Assembly (NCBI GenBank): GCA_016715465.1 | Contig: JADKAA010000024.1 | Span: forward strand, 992,001 to 1,056,000 | Direction of reading: 5' to 3' | DNA from: Saprospiraceae bacterium | GTDB taxonomy: Bacteria; Bacteroidota; Bacteroidia; Chitinophagales; Saprospiraceae | Length of the DNA stretch: 64,000 nt | Part shown: positions 54,144-62,788 of the stretch, piece by piece | Position numbering within the stretch: position 1 is the stretch's first letter | Layout: each line of letters opens with the position of its first letter | Translations under genes and position numbers: made by a program | The notes under the pieces: model-generated | What the model was told of the DNA's origin: nothing | The model's input: only the letters and a program-made list of their open reading frames with translations | Database searches by the model: none

Positions 54144-55164
54144 ATGAAGACAAAGTTCATCATTGGTGCAGACATTTCAAAGTCAAAAATTAACTTTTGC
54201 TTATTTATTGATTCCAAAAATCATATGGAAAGAGAGGTGGAGAATGACAAGGATTCGTTGAAGAAATTTATTAAAGAAGTATCCTCCCTCAAGAAAAGCT
54301 TTGAAAAATCAAATAAATGCTGTGTTGATTTGGTTTTTGCTTGCGAGTTTACAGGGATTTATAATTACATTTTGACAACACTACTGCATAACATGGAAAT
54401 AGCTACTTATGTCATCCATGCACTAAAAATAAAACAATCTATGGGTATGAGTAGAGAAAAAAATGATAAGATAGATGCCATAATGATCGCAGAATATACA
54501 TTTAGATTTCATGATAAGCTAAGTCTGTGGAAACCTGATGATGAGACAATCAGCAAGCTCAAGCACCTGGAAACACTTAGATCGAGATATGTTAAAATAA
54601 AAAAACAAATTACCCAGTCCGATGACGACAACAATAAATTTATGGAAGCAACTATTAATGAAAAGATAAAAGAGATAAATAATCCTGTTATTGATGAGAT
54701 CGAAAATGCCATTAATAAAATTGAAACTCAAATGTTAGGCATTATAAAAAAGAACGAAGCGTTGAAAAAGAATTATGAAATACTAAATACAGTGCCAGGT
54801 ATAGGTCCTTGTGATTGCCAGATCTCTAATTTGTATAACAAATAACTTTACAAAATTTGATTCAGCTAAGCAATTTGGCTGCTATTGCGGAGTAGTGCCA
54901 TTTAATAAGCAATCTGGTAATTATAAAGGAAAAAGCAAAGTATCAAAACTTGCCAACCAAGACATGAAAAAGATAATACATCTGGGAGCAATGTCCGTTA
55001 TAAACTCCAAGAATCAATTTGGCAAATATTATGAACGGAAAAAAGCCGAAGGTAAAAACCACATGCTAATTGTCAATAATCTTAGAAATAAGATAATAAT
55101 TAAAGCCTTTGCATGTGTAACTAAAGGGCAGAAATACAAGGAAGATTATATGTATGTGGCATAG
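54144..55164 (+). CDS. IS110-family transposase, frameshifted
   Basis: Frames 54144-54845 and 54811-55164 form one DEDD recombinase. The N-terminal RuvC-like part has FIIGADISKSKINF (D), VFACEFTGIYNY (E) and EKNDKIDAIMIAEY (D). A coiled-coil-like middle follows, then PGIGP and the Transposase_20 part with FGCYCGVVPFNKQSGNYKGK, where the serine nucleophile is expected. The frame breaks at the TT at 54809-54810: one T fewer gives PVIARSLICITNNFTKF. As read it is inactive, unless the indel is a sequencing error. Confidence 0.82.
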
Positions 55165-55284
55165 CAAGTTATTATGGGTGGAAAATGAATAAAAAGGTGT
55201 GAATAAAGCGATATTTTTCATCGAAACTATATTTAGTTACATATAAAAATAATTAGATAAAGGTTAGGAAAAACCATAGAAAAC

Positions 55285-55525
55285 GGTTCCTTCTCTAAAA
55301 TGAGCTGCCGCTCATTTTTCTCTCCTGTGGAGAGACCGTTCAGTCATCTCCTGTGGAGAGACCGTTCAGTCGGTTCCTCAAGAAATCTACCATGCCGCGT
55401 GATGCGCACGCGGTTAGCGTACTTCACCTGGAGTTTGACCATGCCGCGTGATGCGCACGCGGTTCCTTCTCTAAAATGAGCTGCCGCTCATTTTTCTCTC
55501 CTGTGGAGAGACCGTTCAGTCATCC
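55285..55525. repeat. Right part of the repeat array: two family A units and two 49-bp units
   Basis: The block from 55285 repeats the 53550-53690 sequence almost exactly, including the AAAATGAGC hairpin, the CTCTCC-TGT-GGAGAG hairpin (present twice), and the AAGAAATCTACC link. Two 49-bp units follow (55388 and 55437), then a second family A unit (55464-55523) that ends beside the lyase gene. Confidence 0.75.
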
Positions 55526-55547
55526 CTAGCCTCTGCTCCCTTATCCC

Positions 55548-56930
55548 TTATATTCTCTCAAACCGGGCCTGGAAAAAGCGGAGGTATTTGGGTTCATATA
55601 CCATCTTCATGCCTTTTATCTTTTGCCTGCGATCCAGGACCAGTGCGGTGGATTCTGCAATGACATCCATGTGGGCTTGCGTGTACACCCTTCGAGGGAT
55701 GGTAAATCTTACCAGTTCGAGTTTCGGCATGTAATTTTCGCCATTGGCTTTACGACCGGCGGAAACGACGCCGCGTTCCATGGTTCTTACACCGGATTCT
55801 GCATACACTTCGGCGGCAAGGGTCTGAGCAGGAAATAGTTCTTGAGGGATATGGGGCAGAAATGCTTTGGCATCAACAAAGATGCCATGTCCGCCAATGG
55901 GTTTAACTATCGGTATGCCGTAATTAAGCATTTGTTCGCCGAGGTAGAGCACCTGACCAACCCGGGCATGGATGTGGTCGTCGTTTACACTTTCGCCGAT
56001 GCCAATGGCCATGGCTTCCATATCCCTGCCGGCAAGGCCACCGTAGGTATGGAGACCTTCGTACACCACCACCATGTTGCGGGCTTCTTCGAAAACATCC
56101 CAATCATTGACGGCAAGAAAGCCACCGATGTTGACCAGTGCATCTTTCTTGGCACTCATGGTAGCACCATCGGTAAGGTCGCAGATTTCCCGCACAATTT
56201 CGGCGATGGTTTTTTTGGCGTAGCCCTTTTCCCTTTGCTGTATAAAATAGGCATTTTCAGCGACTCTGGTCATGTCATGGATGATGCGAATGCCGTGTTT
56301 TTTTGTCATGGCCCTTAAAGCTTTCAGGTTAGACATACTGATGGGCTGTCCACCCGCCATGTTGACACTGGTAGCAATGCACACATAGGCAATTTTTTTG
56401 GCGCCGTGTTTTTTAATCAGTGATTCCAGTTTGTCGAGGTCAACATTTCCCTTGAATGGAAATTCACTATTTGGATCGTGCGCTTCTTTGACGATGATGT
56501 CTTCAAACCGACCTCCCGCCAATTCCTGGTGGAGTCGGGTAGTGGTAAAGTACATGTTGCCGGGAACGATGTCCCCTTTTTTAATCAGGATCTTGGAAAG
56601 GATATTCTCCGCACCTCTGCCCTGGTGAGTGGGTACCAGGTATTTATAACCATAAGTACTGCGCACTACTTCTTCAAGATGATAAAAATTGCGACTGCCT
56701 GCATAGGCTTCATCTCCCAGCATCATGCCGGCCCACTGCCTGTCACTCATGGCCGATGTGCCGCTGTCGGTAAGCAGGTCGATATACACATCTTCCGATT
56801 TAAGCAGAAAAGTATTGTACCCCGCTTCACGGATGGCTTTCTTGCGTTGTGCCTCCGTTTTCATGTGCAATAATTCAACTGTCTTGATGCGGTAGGGTTC
56901 TGCCCAGTTTTTTCTAATGACCTGTTTCAT
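55548..56930 (-). CDS. tpl: Tyrosine phenol-lyase-like beta-eliminating lyase
   Basis: 460 residues, full length for the tyrosine phenol-lyase/tryptophanase family of PLP enzymes. The PLP lysine is Lys262 in TMSAKKDALVNIGG. Two substrate-choosing positions favour tyrosine phenol-lyase. Thr129 in NMYFTTTRLHQ aligns with TPL Thr124 (aspartate in tryptophanase). Arg386 in VRTMERGVVSAGR aligns with TPL Arg381, which contacts the phenol oxygen (isoleucine in tryptophanase). It would split L-tyrosine to phenol, pyruvate and ammonia. Automatic annotation may call it tryptophanase. It stands alone; residue alignments are from memory of the families. Confidence 0.82.
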   Translation of the reverse strand: MKQVIRKNWAEPYRIKTVELLHMKTEAQRKKAIREAGYNTFLLKSEDVYIDLLTDSGTSAMSDRQWAGMMLGDEAYAGSRNFYHLEEVVRSTYGYKYLVPTHQGRGAENILSKILIKKGDIVPGNMYFTTTRLHQELAGGRFEDIIVKEAHDPNSEFPFKGNVDLDKLESLIKKHGAKKIAYVCIATSVNMAGGQPISMSNLKALRAMTKKHGIRIIHDMTRVAENAYFIQQREKGYAKKTIAEIVREICDLTDGATMSAKKDALVNIGGFLAVNDWDVFEEARNMVVVYEGLHTYGGLAGRDMEAMAIGIGESVNDDHIHARVGQVLYLGEQMLNYGIPIVKPIGGHGIFVDAKAFLPHIPQELFPAQTLAAEVYAESGVRTMERGVVSAGRKANGENYMPKLELVRFTIPRRVYTQAHMDVIAESTALVLDRRQKIKGMKMVYEPKYLRFFQARFERI

Positions 56931-57386
56931 GGTTTAATATGGTTTTCATTTTTATATTTTCAGGAAATTTAATGACACCTGAATGCCAGCCTTTCTTCAA
57001 TGAAGAACGACGCAAAAATACATCAAAGGTTAAACCAAGTTGCAATATGCATGTCACTAATAGATGATTTTCGTCATATGAAGTCAAAGGATAATTATAA
57101 TAATACCTGCATGACGTGAGGTAACCTTAGTAACCTATTTAGAGCCAAGACCATGTCAAAAAACAAATCGCTGCCGGAAATTTTGGATTTCCAAAAGAGT
57201 AAACTTGGATTATATCAGAATCACCAACCTCATAGGGCTGTGCAATTCCATACAATAATCTAAATCTTAAAATATTATTAGAATTTTATAAAAGAAGACT
57301 AAAATATCCGATAATAAATAATAATGGATATATTTGTCCTATAATTATACCTCCTATACTTTTGCTCAGTCATTAATTATTAGATC
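56931..57386. other. Divergent intergenic region
   Basis: About 450 bp, AT-rich, expected to hold promoters for the lyase and for the gene at 57387. ATGATTTTCGTCAT (about 57062-57075) is a short imperfect dyad. A small ORF at 57153 is listed separately. No repeat family is seen. Confidence 0.3.
57153..57263 (+). CDS. Possible 36-residue small protein
   Basis: An ATG-started ORF encoding MSKNKSLPEILDFQKSKLGL, then a His/Gln-rich tail. It has no clear ribosome site or family. It could be real, or a chance ORF in the intergenic region. Confidence 0.2.
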   Translation: MSKNKSLPEILDFQKSKLGLYQNHQPHRAVQFHTII

Positions 57387-57929
57387 ATGAAGATATTCAG
57401 GCTATTGTTTTGTATATTAGGCTTGTGTGCCCTAAGGCATGAACTATTGGCTTTTACAACTGTCGATAGTACAGATGCAAAACCAAAGCTTCTGGGTTGG
57501 CATGCAGGAATTGTACAACTTTTTTTTGCTACCCACAATGGCCAAACCTCCTACATCAATGAAAGTGATTTTTATACCATAGGCATGCCTATGGGCTTAA
57601 GCCTGCGGACTTCGGGTAAATTGGTTTTTGACCTTGAAGTAGTACCTTTTTTCAAACCGCACCTTAATACAGACAAACCCTATGAGACGCACCTTTTATT
57701 CCATCCTGGAGTCTTATATCCATTGGGAAATAATTGGACGTTTGGCTTCCGGTTGGCCTGGGAAAATGGGTATAACCAATTTGGATTCACCCCGCTGATC
57801 AATAAATCTTTCCCTATTGGCCGGGGAGCCAGTTTTTTTGTCGAGTTGGTGGCCCCGGGCAGATTTGGTCCTGCAAAAGATTCGGGATATACCCAGGTAG
57901 GCGGAATTCACATTGGACTTGGATTTTAA
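57387..57929 (+). CDS. Exported protein, possibly outer-membrane beta-barrel-like
   Basis: 180 residues with a signal peptide ending near HELLAF. The mature part has alternating, aromatic-rich strands (GWHAGIVQLFFATHNGQ, LGNNWTFGFRLAWENGYNQFGFTPL) and ends GGIHIGLGF with a terminal phenylalanine, as in outer-membrane barrels. It is 50 bp upstream of the haloperoxidase-like gene and probably co-transcribed. Function not known. Confidence 0.6.
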   Translation: MKIFRLLFCILGLCALRHELLAFTTVDSTDAKPKLLGWHAGIVQLFFATHNGQTSYINESDFYTIGMPMGLSLRTSGKLVFDLEVVPFFKPHLNTDKPYETHLLFHPGVLYPLGNNWTFGFRLAWENGYNQFGFTPLINKSFPIGRGASFFVELVAPGRFGPAKDSGYTQVGGIHIGLGF

Positions 57930-57979
57930 TCGGATAATATTATAAGCTACCTTTTTACTTAATTATTAAATATTTTGTC

Positions 57980-59374
57980 ATGAAATCGTTGAACAAATTT
58001 AATCTGTTTCTTTTTGTGCTGTTTGTTTCTGTTTTTATAATATCCGGTTGTAAGACGGATGACCCGGATGAAAATCAAACGACCTCCAAAGTAGCAGCCG
58101 AATATGATGCCACAGTACCATATGCATGGTACGAATTGTTATTGGAAATAGATCGATATTCACCTAATTACCGGCCACCTGCGGCAGCCCGACTGATGGC
58201 TTATGTGGGCTTGGCAGCATATGAAACTGCTGTTCCGGGAATGCCTGAATATAAATCATTGAAGAATCAATTTCCTGGCCTGGATTTACCCGAAATTGAA
58301 ACTGGGAAAGAGTACCACTGGCCTGCTGCGGTGAATGGCGCTTATTCCAAGATGTTCCGTTACTTTTATCCGCATGTCAAAACTTCTGATTTAGCTGCCA
58401 TTGATGGACAGGAAAGACTCTTTATCGAAGAGTTTAAAGCGGAAACGAGCGATGAAGTGCTTGAAAGGTCTGAAGCTTATGGCAAAGCCGTTGCCGATGC
58501 TGTCTATGAATACAGTAAAACCGACGCCTATGGTCATGATGCGTATAAAAATCCACGACCTTTGTCATACATTCCCCCAAAGGTAGGACCCAATGGTGAA
58601 AAATTATGGCAACCAACATTTCCAGACTATACACCGGCATTGTTTCCTTACTGGGGAAAAGTAAGACCATTTGCAATGAAAGAAGCAGATCTCAGGGCAA
58701 AGCCACCCATTCCATATAGTGAGGATCCCAATTCAAGATTTTTTCAGCAAGCACAGGAAACAAAAATCTGGGGTGATAACCTCAGTTTTGAGGACCGCTG
58801 GGTGTCAGAGTTTTGGAGTGACGATTTTTTTGAAGTCACTTTTGAACCGGCAGGGCGCCAAATGGCCCTGGCAAACCAGATGGTATTTGCAGACCGTATA
58901 AATTTTGAAAAAGCCATTGAGCTATATGCAAAAATGGGTATGGCTCTTAATGACGTAGCCATTGCAGTATGGGGCAGTAAATACACTTATAATGTCATCA
59001 GGCCCATTGAATATATCAGGAGCAACATGGACCCTGACTGGACTACCGCACTAAACAACAACGTTGCAGGCGTAAAAAGTTTGACTCCGGAATTTCCCGC
59101 CTATCCATCCGGCCATTCAGGATTTGGAGGTGCAGGATCTGCGGTATTAACTGATATATTTGGTAATAATCGGCAGTTTACAGACAATTGCCACAGGAAC
59201 AGATATGATTTTATTGGTGTTCCAAGGACATTCCAGTCCTTCATTGATGCGGGTGTAGAAAATGCGTACAGCAGGGTTACTCTAGGTGTGCATTTCCGTA
59301 TGGATTGCGATGAAGGATTGAGACTTGGCTATCTGGCGGCCAATAAGGTGATCCAATTACCTTGGAAAAAATAA
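57980..59374 (+). CDS. Vanadium-haloperoxidase-like (PAP2 superfamily) lipoprotein
   Basis: 464 residues with a lipobox (FIISGCKTDD). The C-terminal helical bundle carries the anion-binding motifs PAYPSGHSGFGGAGS and SRVTLGVHFRMDCDEG, shared by vanadium haloperoxidases and PAP2 phosphatases. The N-terminal RPPAAARLMAYVGLAAYETAV also fits the VHPO-like group. Whether it binds vanadate or is a phosphatase cannot be told. It follows the small exported protein and precedes the nitric oxide reductase, with which it may share a stress role. Confidence 0.8.
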   Translation: MKSLNKFNLFLFVLFVSVFIISGCKTDDPDENQTTSKVAAEYDATVPYAWYELLLEIDRYSPNYRPPAAARLMAYVGLAAYETAVPGMPEYKSLKNQFPGLDLPEIETGKEYHWPAAVNGAYSKMFRYFYPHVKTSDLAAIDGQERLFIEEFKAETSDEVLERSEAYGKAVADAVYEYSKTDAYGHDAYKNPRPLSYIPPKVGPNGEKLWQPTFPDYTPALFPYWGKVRPFAMKEADLRAKPPIPYSEDPNSRFFQQAQETKIWGDNLSFEDRWVSEFWSDDFFEVTFEPAGRQMALANQMVFADRINFEKAIELYAKMGMALNDVAIAVWGSKYTYNVIRPIEYIRSNMDPDWTTALNNNVAGVKSLTPEFPAYPSGHSGFGGAGSAVLTDIFGNNRQFTDNCHRNRYDFIGVPRTFQSFIDAGVENAYSRVTLGVHFRMDCDEGLRLGYLAANKVIQLPWKK

Positions 59375-59550
59375 CATAAAGTTTCAGACAGCAGGCATCA
59401 TCCTTAAAGACTTGGGAAAATGTCATGAATGTATGACCAATTATTGATAAATAATTAGCGTGTATTATGGTTGGGTGTCGGGAGAAGGACCGGCACCCTG
59501 CTTTATCCCGATTTCCATAAAACTATTTTATCATCAACTATTATTAACAC
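59375..59550. other. Intergenic region upstream of the NO reductase
   Basis: Contains a short inverted repeat GTCAT-GAATGT-ATGAC (59422-59437), about 115 bp before the NO reductase start. It might be a regulator site, but no known operator consensus matches well. No gene. Confidence 0.3.
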
Positions 59551-61947
59551 ATGGATAATTCGCAACAATCAACAAAGAGCATCAGTTATTTTATGAATAC
59601 AAAAAACTGGTGGGCACCCTTAACGTTTATTTTGATTATCAGCCTGGCGGGAGTTGGCTTGATAGGCTTCCAAACTTACATTGATGCACCGCCCATGACT
59701 GACTTTGTGGACAGTCAGGGAAAAACCGTGCTTTCCAAAGATGGTCTGCTGAAAGGACAAGAGGTCTTTCATAAATATGCCCTCATGGAATACGGCAGTT
59801 TTTTTGGAGACGGAGCACAGCGTGGACCAGATTTTACAGCAGAAGCGCTGCATCAGGTCAATCGGTTTATGAATGACTATCATACCCGTACTTTTACGGA
59901 AACCAACGGAAAAGTACCTTCCCAATTTGAAGCAAAACAAATCAATGAGCAGGTCAAACAGGAGTTAAAGCAAAATGGTTATGATAAGTCAAAGGATGTC
60001 ATTGTACTCAATCCGGCTCAGGTTTATGCTGCCGGGGAATTGGCTGCTTATTACACCAAAATGTTTACCATCGATGCTAAAAATGATGGATTCCCTCCTG
60101 TCAATTACCTCACCAATACACAGGAACTCAAAAACCTGAGTGATTTCTTTTTCTGGGGAGCCTGGGTTTGCGTGTCTGAGCGGCCGGGATCTACATACAG
60201 CTATACCCATAACTGGCCTTTTGATCCCGACTCTGGAAATACGCCCACATCACCGGTTATTTTATGGAGTGTGCTTGGCCTGCTGGCTTTCGTGCTCATG
60301 TGCGGCATTGTATTGTATTTCATCGGTCAATACAACCAACTGCCCAATAAATTTTTTAAGCCCTCAACCAAAGATTTATTTTCAATGGAAAGGGTGCGCG
60401 ATTTCAGACCTACACAAAGTCAGAAAGCAACTTTTAAATTCTTTTACGTAGCGATTTTATTATTTTTTATTCAGGTATCCAGTGGACTTATTACGATCAA
60501 TGACTTTGTGGACTGGCTGGGTTACCTGGGCATTCATATTTCGGGTAGCTTTCCAGTGACCATCTCCAGGAGTTGGCACCTCATGCTGTCCTTATACTGG
60601 ATATCAACCTGCTGGATTGCATCGTCTATCTTTATCCTGCCTATTTTATCTAAAAAAGAAATTCCGGGTCAGCATAAACTAATCAATGTCCTGTTTACCT
60701 TGCTCTTTATCCTGGTTGGCGGCTCGCTAGCCGGCATGGTCATGGGACCGCTTGGGTTGCTGGGAGATTGGTGGTATTGGCTGGGACACCAGGGCTGGGA
60801 ATTTGTGGACTTTGGCAAATTATATCAGGTCTTACTCATGGTGATTTTTGCTCTGTGGGTCGTTGTGGTTTATCGAGGTATAAAACCTGCACTCATTAAA
60901 AAAGAACCGTGGAATTTGCCTAACTGGATTTTGTATTCGGTCATTGGCATACCCTTGTTATTCTTATCGGGTTTTGTGGCTAAGCCTGAAACTAACTTTG
61001 TCATCGCGGATTTTTGGAGGTGGATGGTAATTCACATGTGGGTAGAAGCATTTTTTGAAGTGTTCATCACCGTCATTGTGAGTTACCTTATGGTACTTAT
61101 GGGACTGGTGAGCAGGCAAGCTGCCATTCGAGTAGTCTATTTTGCAACCATACTGTTTTTAGGCACCGGCCTGTTGGGCATTTCACACAACTTTTATTGG
61201 AATGCCAAACCCGTAGCTACAATGGCCCTTGGCAGTGTCTTTTCAACTTTACAATTTGTACCCTTAATTCTGCTAACCGTTGAAGCTTGGCGATTTAAAA
61301 ACATGCCCAAAATGGCCATCAACGGCATTGAAAAGAATAGCCTGGGGAACTTTGGTTTCAATGAAGTGTTTCTATTTCTCATTGCAGTCAACTTCTGGAA
61401 CTTTTTTGGGGCCGGAGTCTTGGGCATCATCATCAATCTGCCCATCATGAATTATTTTGAACATGGTACGTATCTTACAGTGAACCATGCTCATGCAGCC
61501 CTGATGGGGGTATATGGCAATATTTCCCTGGCCGCACTCATCTTCGCTTCCAGACTGATGATCAAGGAAGAACAATGGAATAAAAAAGTGGTTACTTTCT
61601 CCTTCTGGTCTATTAACGTCGGTTTGATGTTGATGGTTGTGCTTGACTTGTTTCCTGCCGGTTCCATCCAATTCAAGGCTGTAGTTGAGAAAGGATTGTG
61701 GTTTGGCAGGTCTTCCGAATTTGTAGATTACGGTATTTTCAAATCTCTCACCTGGTTGCGAGGTATTGGAGCCACCGTGTTCTTTTTTGGGGGTGTCACT
61801 CCACTCACCTGGTTTATTGTTTCCCGGCTGAGATCGCTGAAAGCAAGTAGTGCTTCCATTGAGGAGATGGATAAGCAAATGATTTTAACCGAAACCGCAA
61901 CGGCAGATAAATATGAAGAAGCATTTGATCTGGAGGCAGTAAACTGA
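59551..61947 (+). CDS. norZ: Quinol-dependent nitric oxide reductase
   Basis: 798 residues, the single-chain qNOR form. The N-terminal cytochrome-c-like periplasmic domain (DFVDSQGKTVLSKDG to WVCVSERPGSTYSYTHNWPF) lacks heme-binding CxxCH, as expected for qNOR. About 12 helices follow with heme/FeB motifs: SRSWHLMLSLYWIST, MVIHMWVEAFFEVFITVIV and the HAHAALMGVYGN segment. It reduces 2 NO to N2O with electrons from quinol, for denitrification or NO detoxification. The convergent Rrf2 regulator is its likely control. Confidence 0.92.
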   Translation: MDNSQQSTKSISYFMNTKNWWAPLTFILIISLAGVGLIGFQTYIDAPPMTDFVDSQGKTVLSKDGLLKGQEVFHKYALMEYGSFFGDGAQRGPDFTAEALHQVNRFMNDYHTRTFTETNGKVPSQFEAKQINEQVKQELKQNGYDKSKDVIVLNPAQVYAAGELAAYYTKMFTIDAKNDGFPPVNYLTNTQELKNLSDFFFWGAWVCVSERPGSTYSYTHNWPFDPDSGNTPTSPVILWSVLGLLAFVLMCGIVLYFIGQYNQLPNKFFKPSTKDLFSMERVRDFRPTQSQKATFKFFYVAILLFFIQVSSGLITINDFVDWLGYLGIHISGSFPVTISRSWHLMLSLYWISTCWIASSIFILPILSKKEIPGQHKLINVLFTLLFILVGGSLAGMVMGPLGLLGDWWYWLGHQGWEFVDFGKLYQVLLMVIFALWVVVVYRGIKPALIKKEPWNLPNWILYSVIGIPLLFLSGFVAKPETNFVIADFWRWMVIHMWVEAFFEVFITVIVSYLMVLMGLVSRQAAIRVVYFATILFLGTGLLGISHNFYWNAKPVATMALGSVFSTLQFVPLILLTVEAWRFKNMPKMAINGIEKNSLGNFGFNEVFLFLIAVNFWNFFGAGVLGIIINLPIMNYFEHGTYLTVNHAHAALMGVYGNISLAALIFASRLMIKEEQWNKKVVTFSFWSINVGLMLMVVLDLFPAGSIQFKAVVEKGLWFGRSSEFVDYGIFKSLTWLRGIGATVFFFGGVTPLTWFIVSRLRSLKASSASIEEMDKQMILTETATADKYEEAFDLEAVN

Positions 61948-61971
61948 TTGAATTATTTATCCCCTAAATGT

Positions 61972-62008
61972 AGATTGTCACTGCTGTTTGCGGTGACAAT
62001 CTTTTTTT
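61972..62008 (+). terminator. Rho-independent terminator
   Basis: AGATTGTCAC (61972-61981) pairs with GTGACAATCT (61993-62002) across an 11-nt loop, followed by seven T. It ends the NO reductase transcript and may also serve the convergent regulator. Confidence 0.85.
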
Positions 62009-62009
62009 A

Positions 62010-62441
62010 TTAAAGTTTGAGAAAGGTTTGCTCGGAAAGCAGGCCCCGGGTAAGATCCTTCAACGAGGTATTTTCGAAAATGTGCAGCAATTTTTCTTTT
62101 ACCGGTTTGTACTTGGAATGAAATGGACACGGCTGAACGTCAGAACACTCATTAAGTCCAAGGCTGCATTGGTTGAGTACATTGCCATCAAATGCTTCTA
62201 CAATTTGAATCAGTTTAATGCTTTCGATGTGATTCACATCCACAAGAAATCCACCTCCGGGACCTTTGATGGACTGAATTATTTCAGACTTCACCAGTTT
62301 CTGTAAAATTTTGGAGGTGAATGCTTCGGGAGACTCTATTTTTTCAGCTACATCAATTAAACTTACCCGGTAACCCTTTTGGGTTTGTGCGGCAATGTAA
62401 ATGGAAGCTCGTATGGCATATTCACAGGTTTTGGAAAACAT
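62010..62441 (-). CDS. Rrf2-family regulator, NsrR-like
   Basis: About 143 residues from the ATG at 62441 (MFSKTCEYAIRASIYIA), the usual family start. The winged HTH is SLIDVAEKIESPEAFTSKILQKLVKSEIIQSIKG. The cysteine cluster CSLGLNECSDVQPCPFH (three cysteines) is typical of [Fe-S]-binding Rrf2 proteins such as NsrR, which sense NO. Its position facing the NO reductase fits an NO-responsive repressor. Confidence 0.87.
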   Translation of the reverse strand: MFSKTCEYAIRASIYIAAQTQKGYRVSLIDVAEKIESPEAFTSKILQKLVKSEIIQSIKGPGGGFLVDVNHIESIKLIQIVEAFDGNVLNQCSLGLNECSDVQPCPFHSKYKPVKEKLLHIFENTSLKDLTRGLLSEQTFLKL

Positions 62442-62788
62442 AGTCTTAATTTTCGGCAAATGTATTCATTTTTTTGATGCTTGCAAACTTGATCCACTGT
62501 GCAAATGGCGACCCTTAGGCTGATAAGGCACATGTCACAGTTAGAATGCTTAAATGGTCCTCAGTGGAAAGTAGATTTATTAAACGGGAGGTGACTTTGG
62601 TTCGCAATGCCCGAAAAATAGACTGTCCAAGATCATCTGAAAAAATAATGGATAGTTTTATCCGTTTATGGTATTGTCTTTATATTGCAGAAAATTTTAA
62701 TATGACCACTGTAGTTCAGCCATCAGAATAGGTGACGGCAGTGGACATGTTTCGGTAACCATTTTTTTTCACACTCAATCATATCCTT
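62442..62788. other. Divergent intergenic region
   Basis: About 350 bp between the Rrf2 and ribonucleotide reductase genes. No repeat family is seen. No convincing cobalamin riboswitch (B12 box) was found, although the next gene encodes a B12-dependent enzyme. Confidence 0.3.

Larger units (their letters stand above)
53836..55284 (+). mobile_element. IS110-family element inserted in the repeat array
   Basis: Both flanks are the same repeat array: the left one breaks off after GCACGCCTTTAG and the right one begins at CGGTTCCTTCTC. The interval of about 1.45 kb holds one frameshifted DEDD transposase gene, a 5' noncoding end of about 310 bp and a 3' end of about 120 bp. No long inverted repeats are seen, as is normal for IS110. 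Exact ends are uncertain by several bases. Confidence 0.7.

Noticed and set aside
62546..62731. 61-codon + strand ORF before the reductase gene
   Set aside because: No family, no start context, and it lies in the expected promoter region.
62460..62788. Cobalamin riboswitch before the B12-dependent ribonucleotide reductase
   Set aside because: No B12-box-like core or matching stem order could be found; only short chance similarities (GGCAGTGG).
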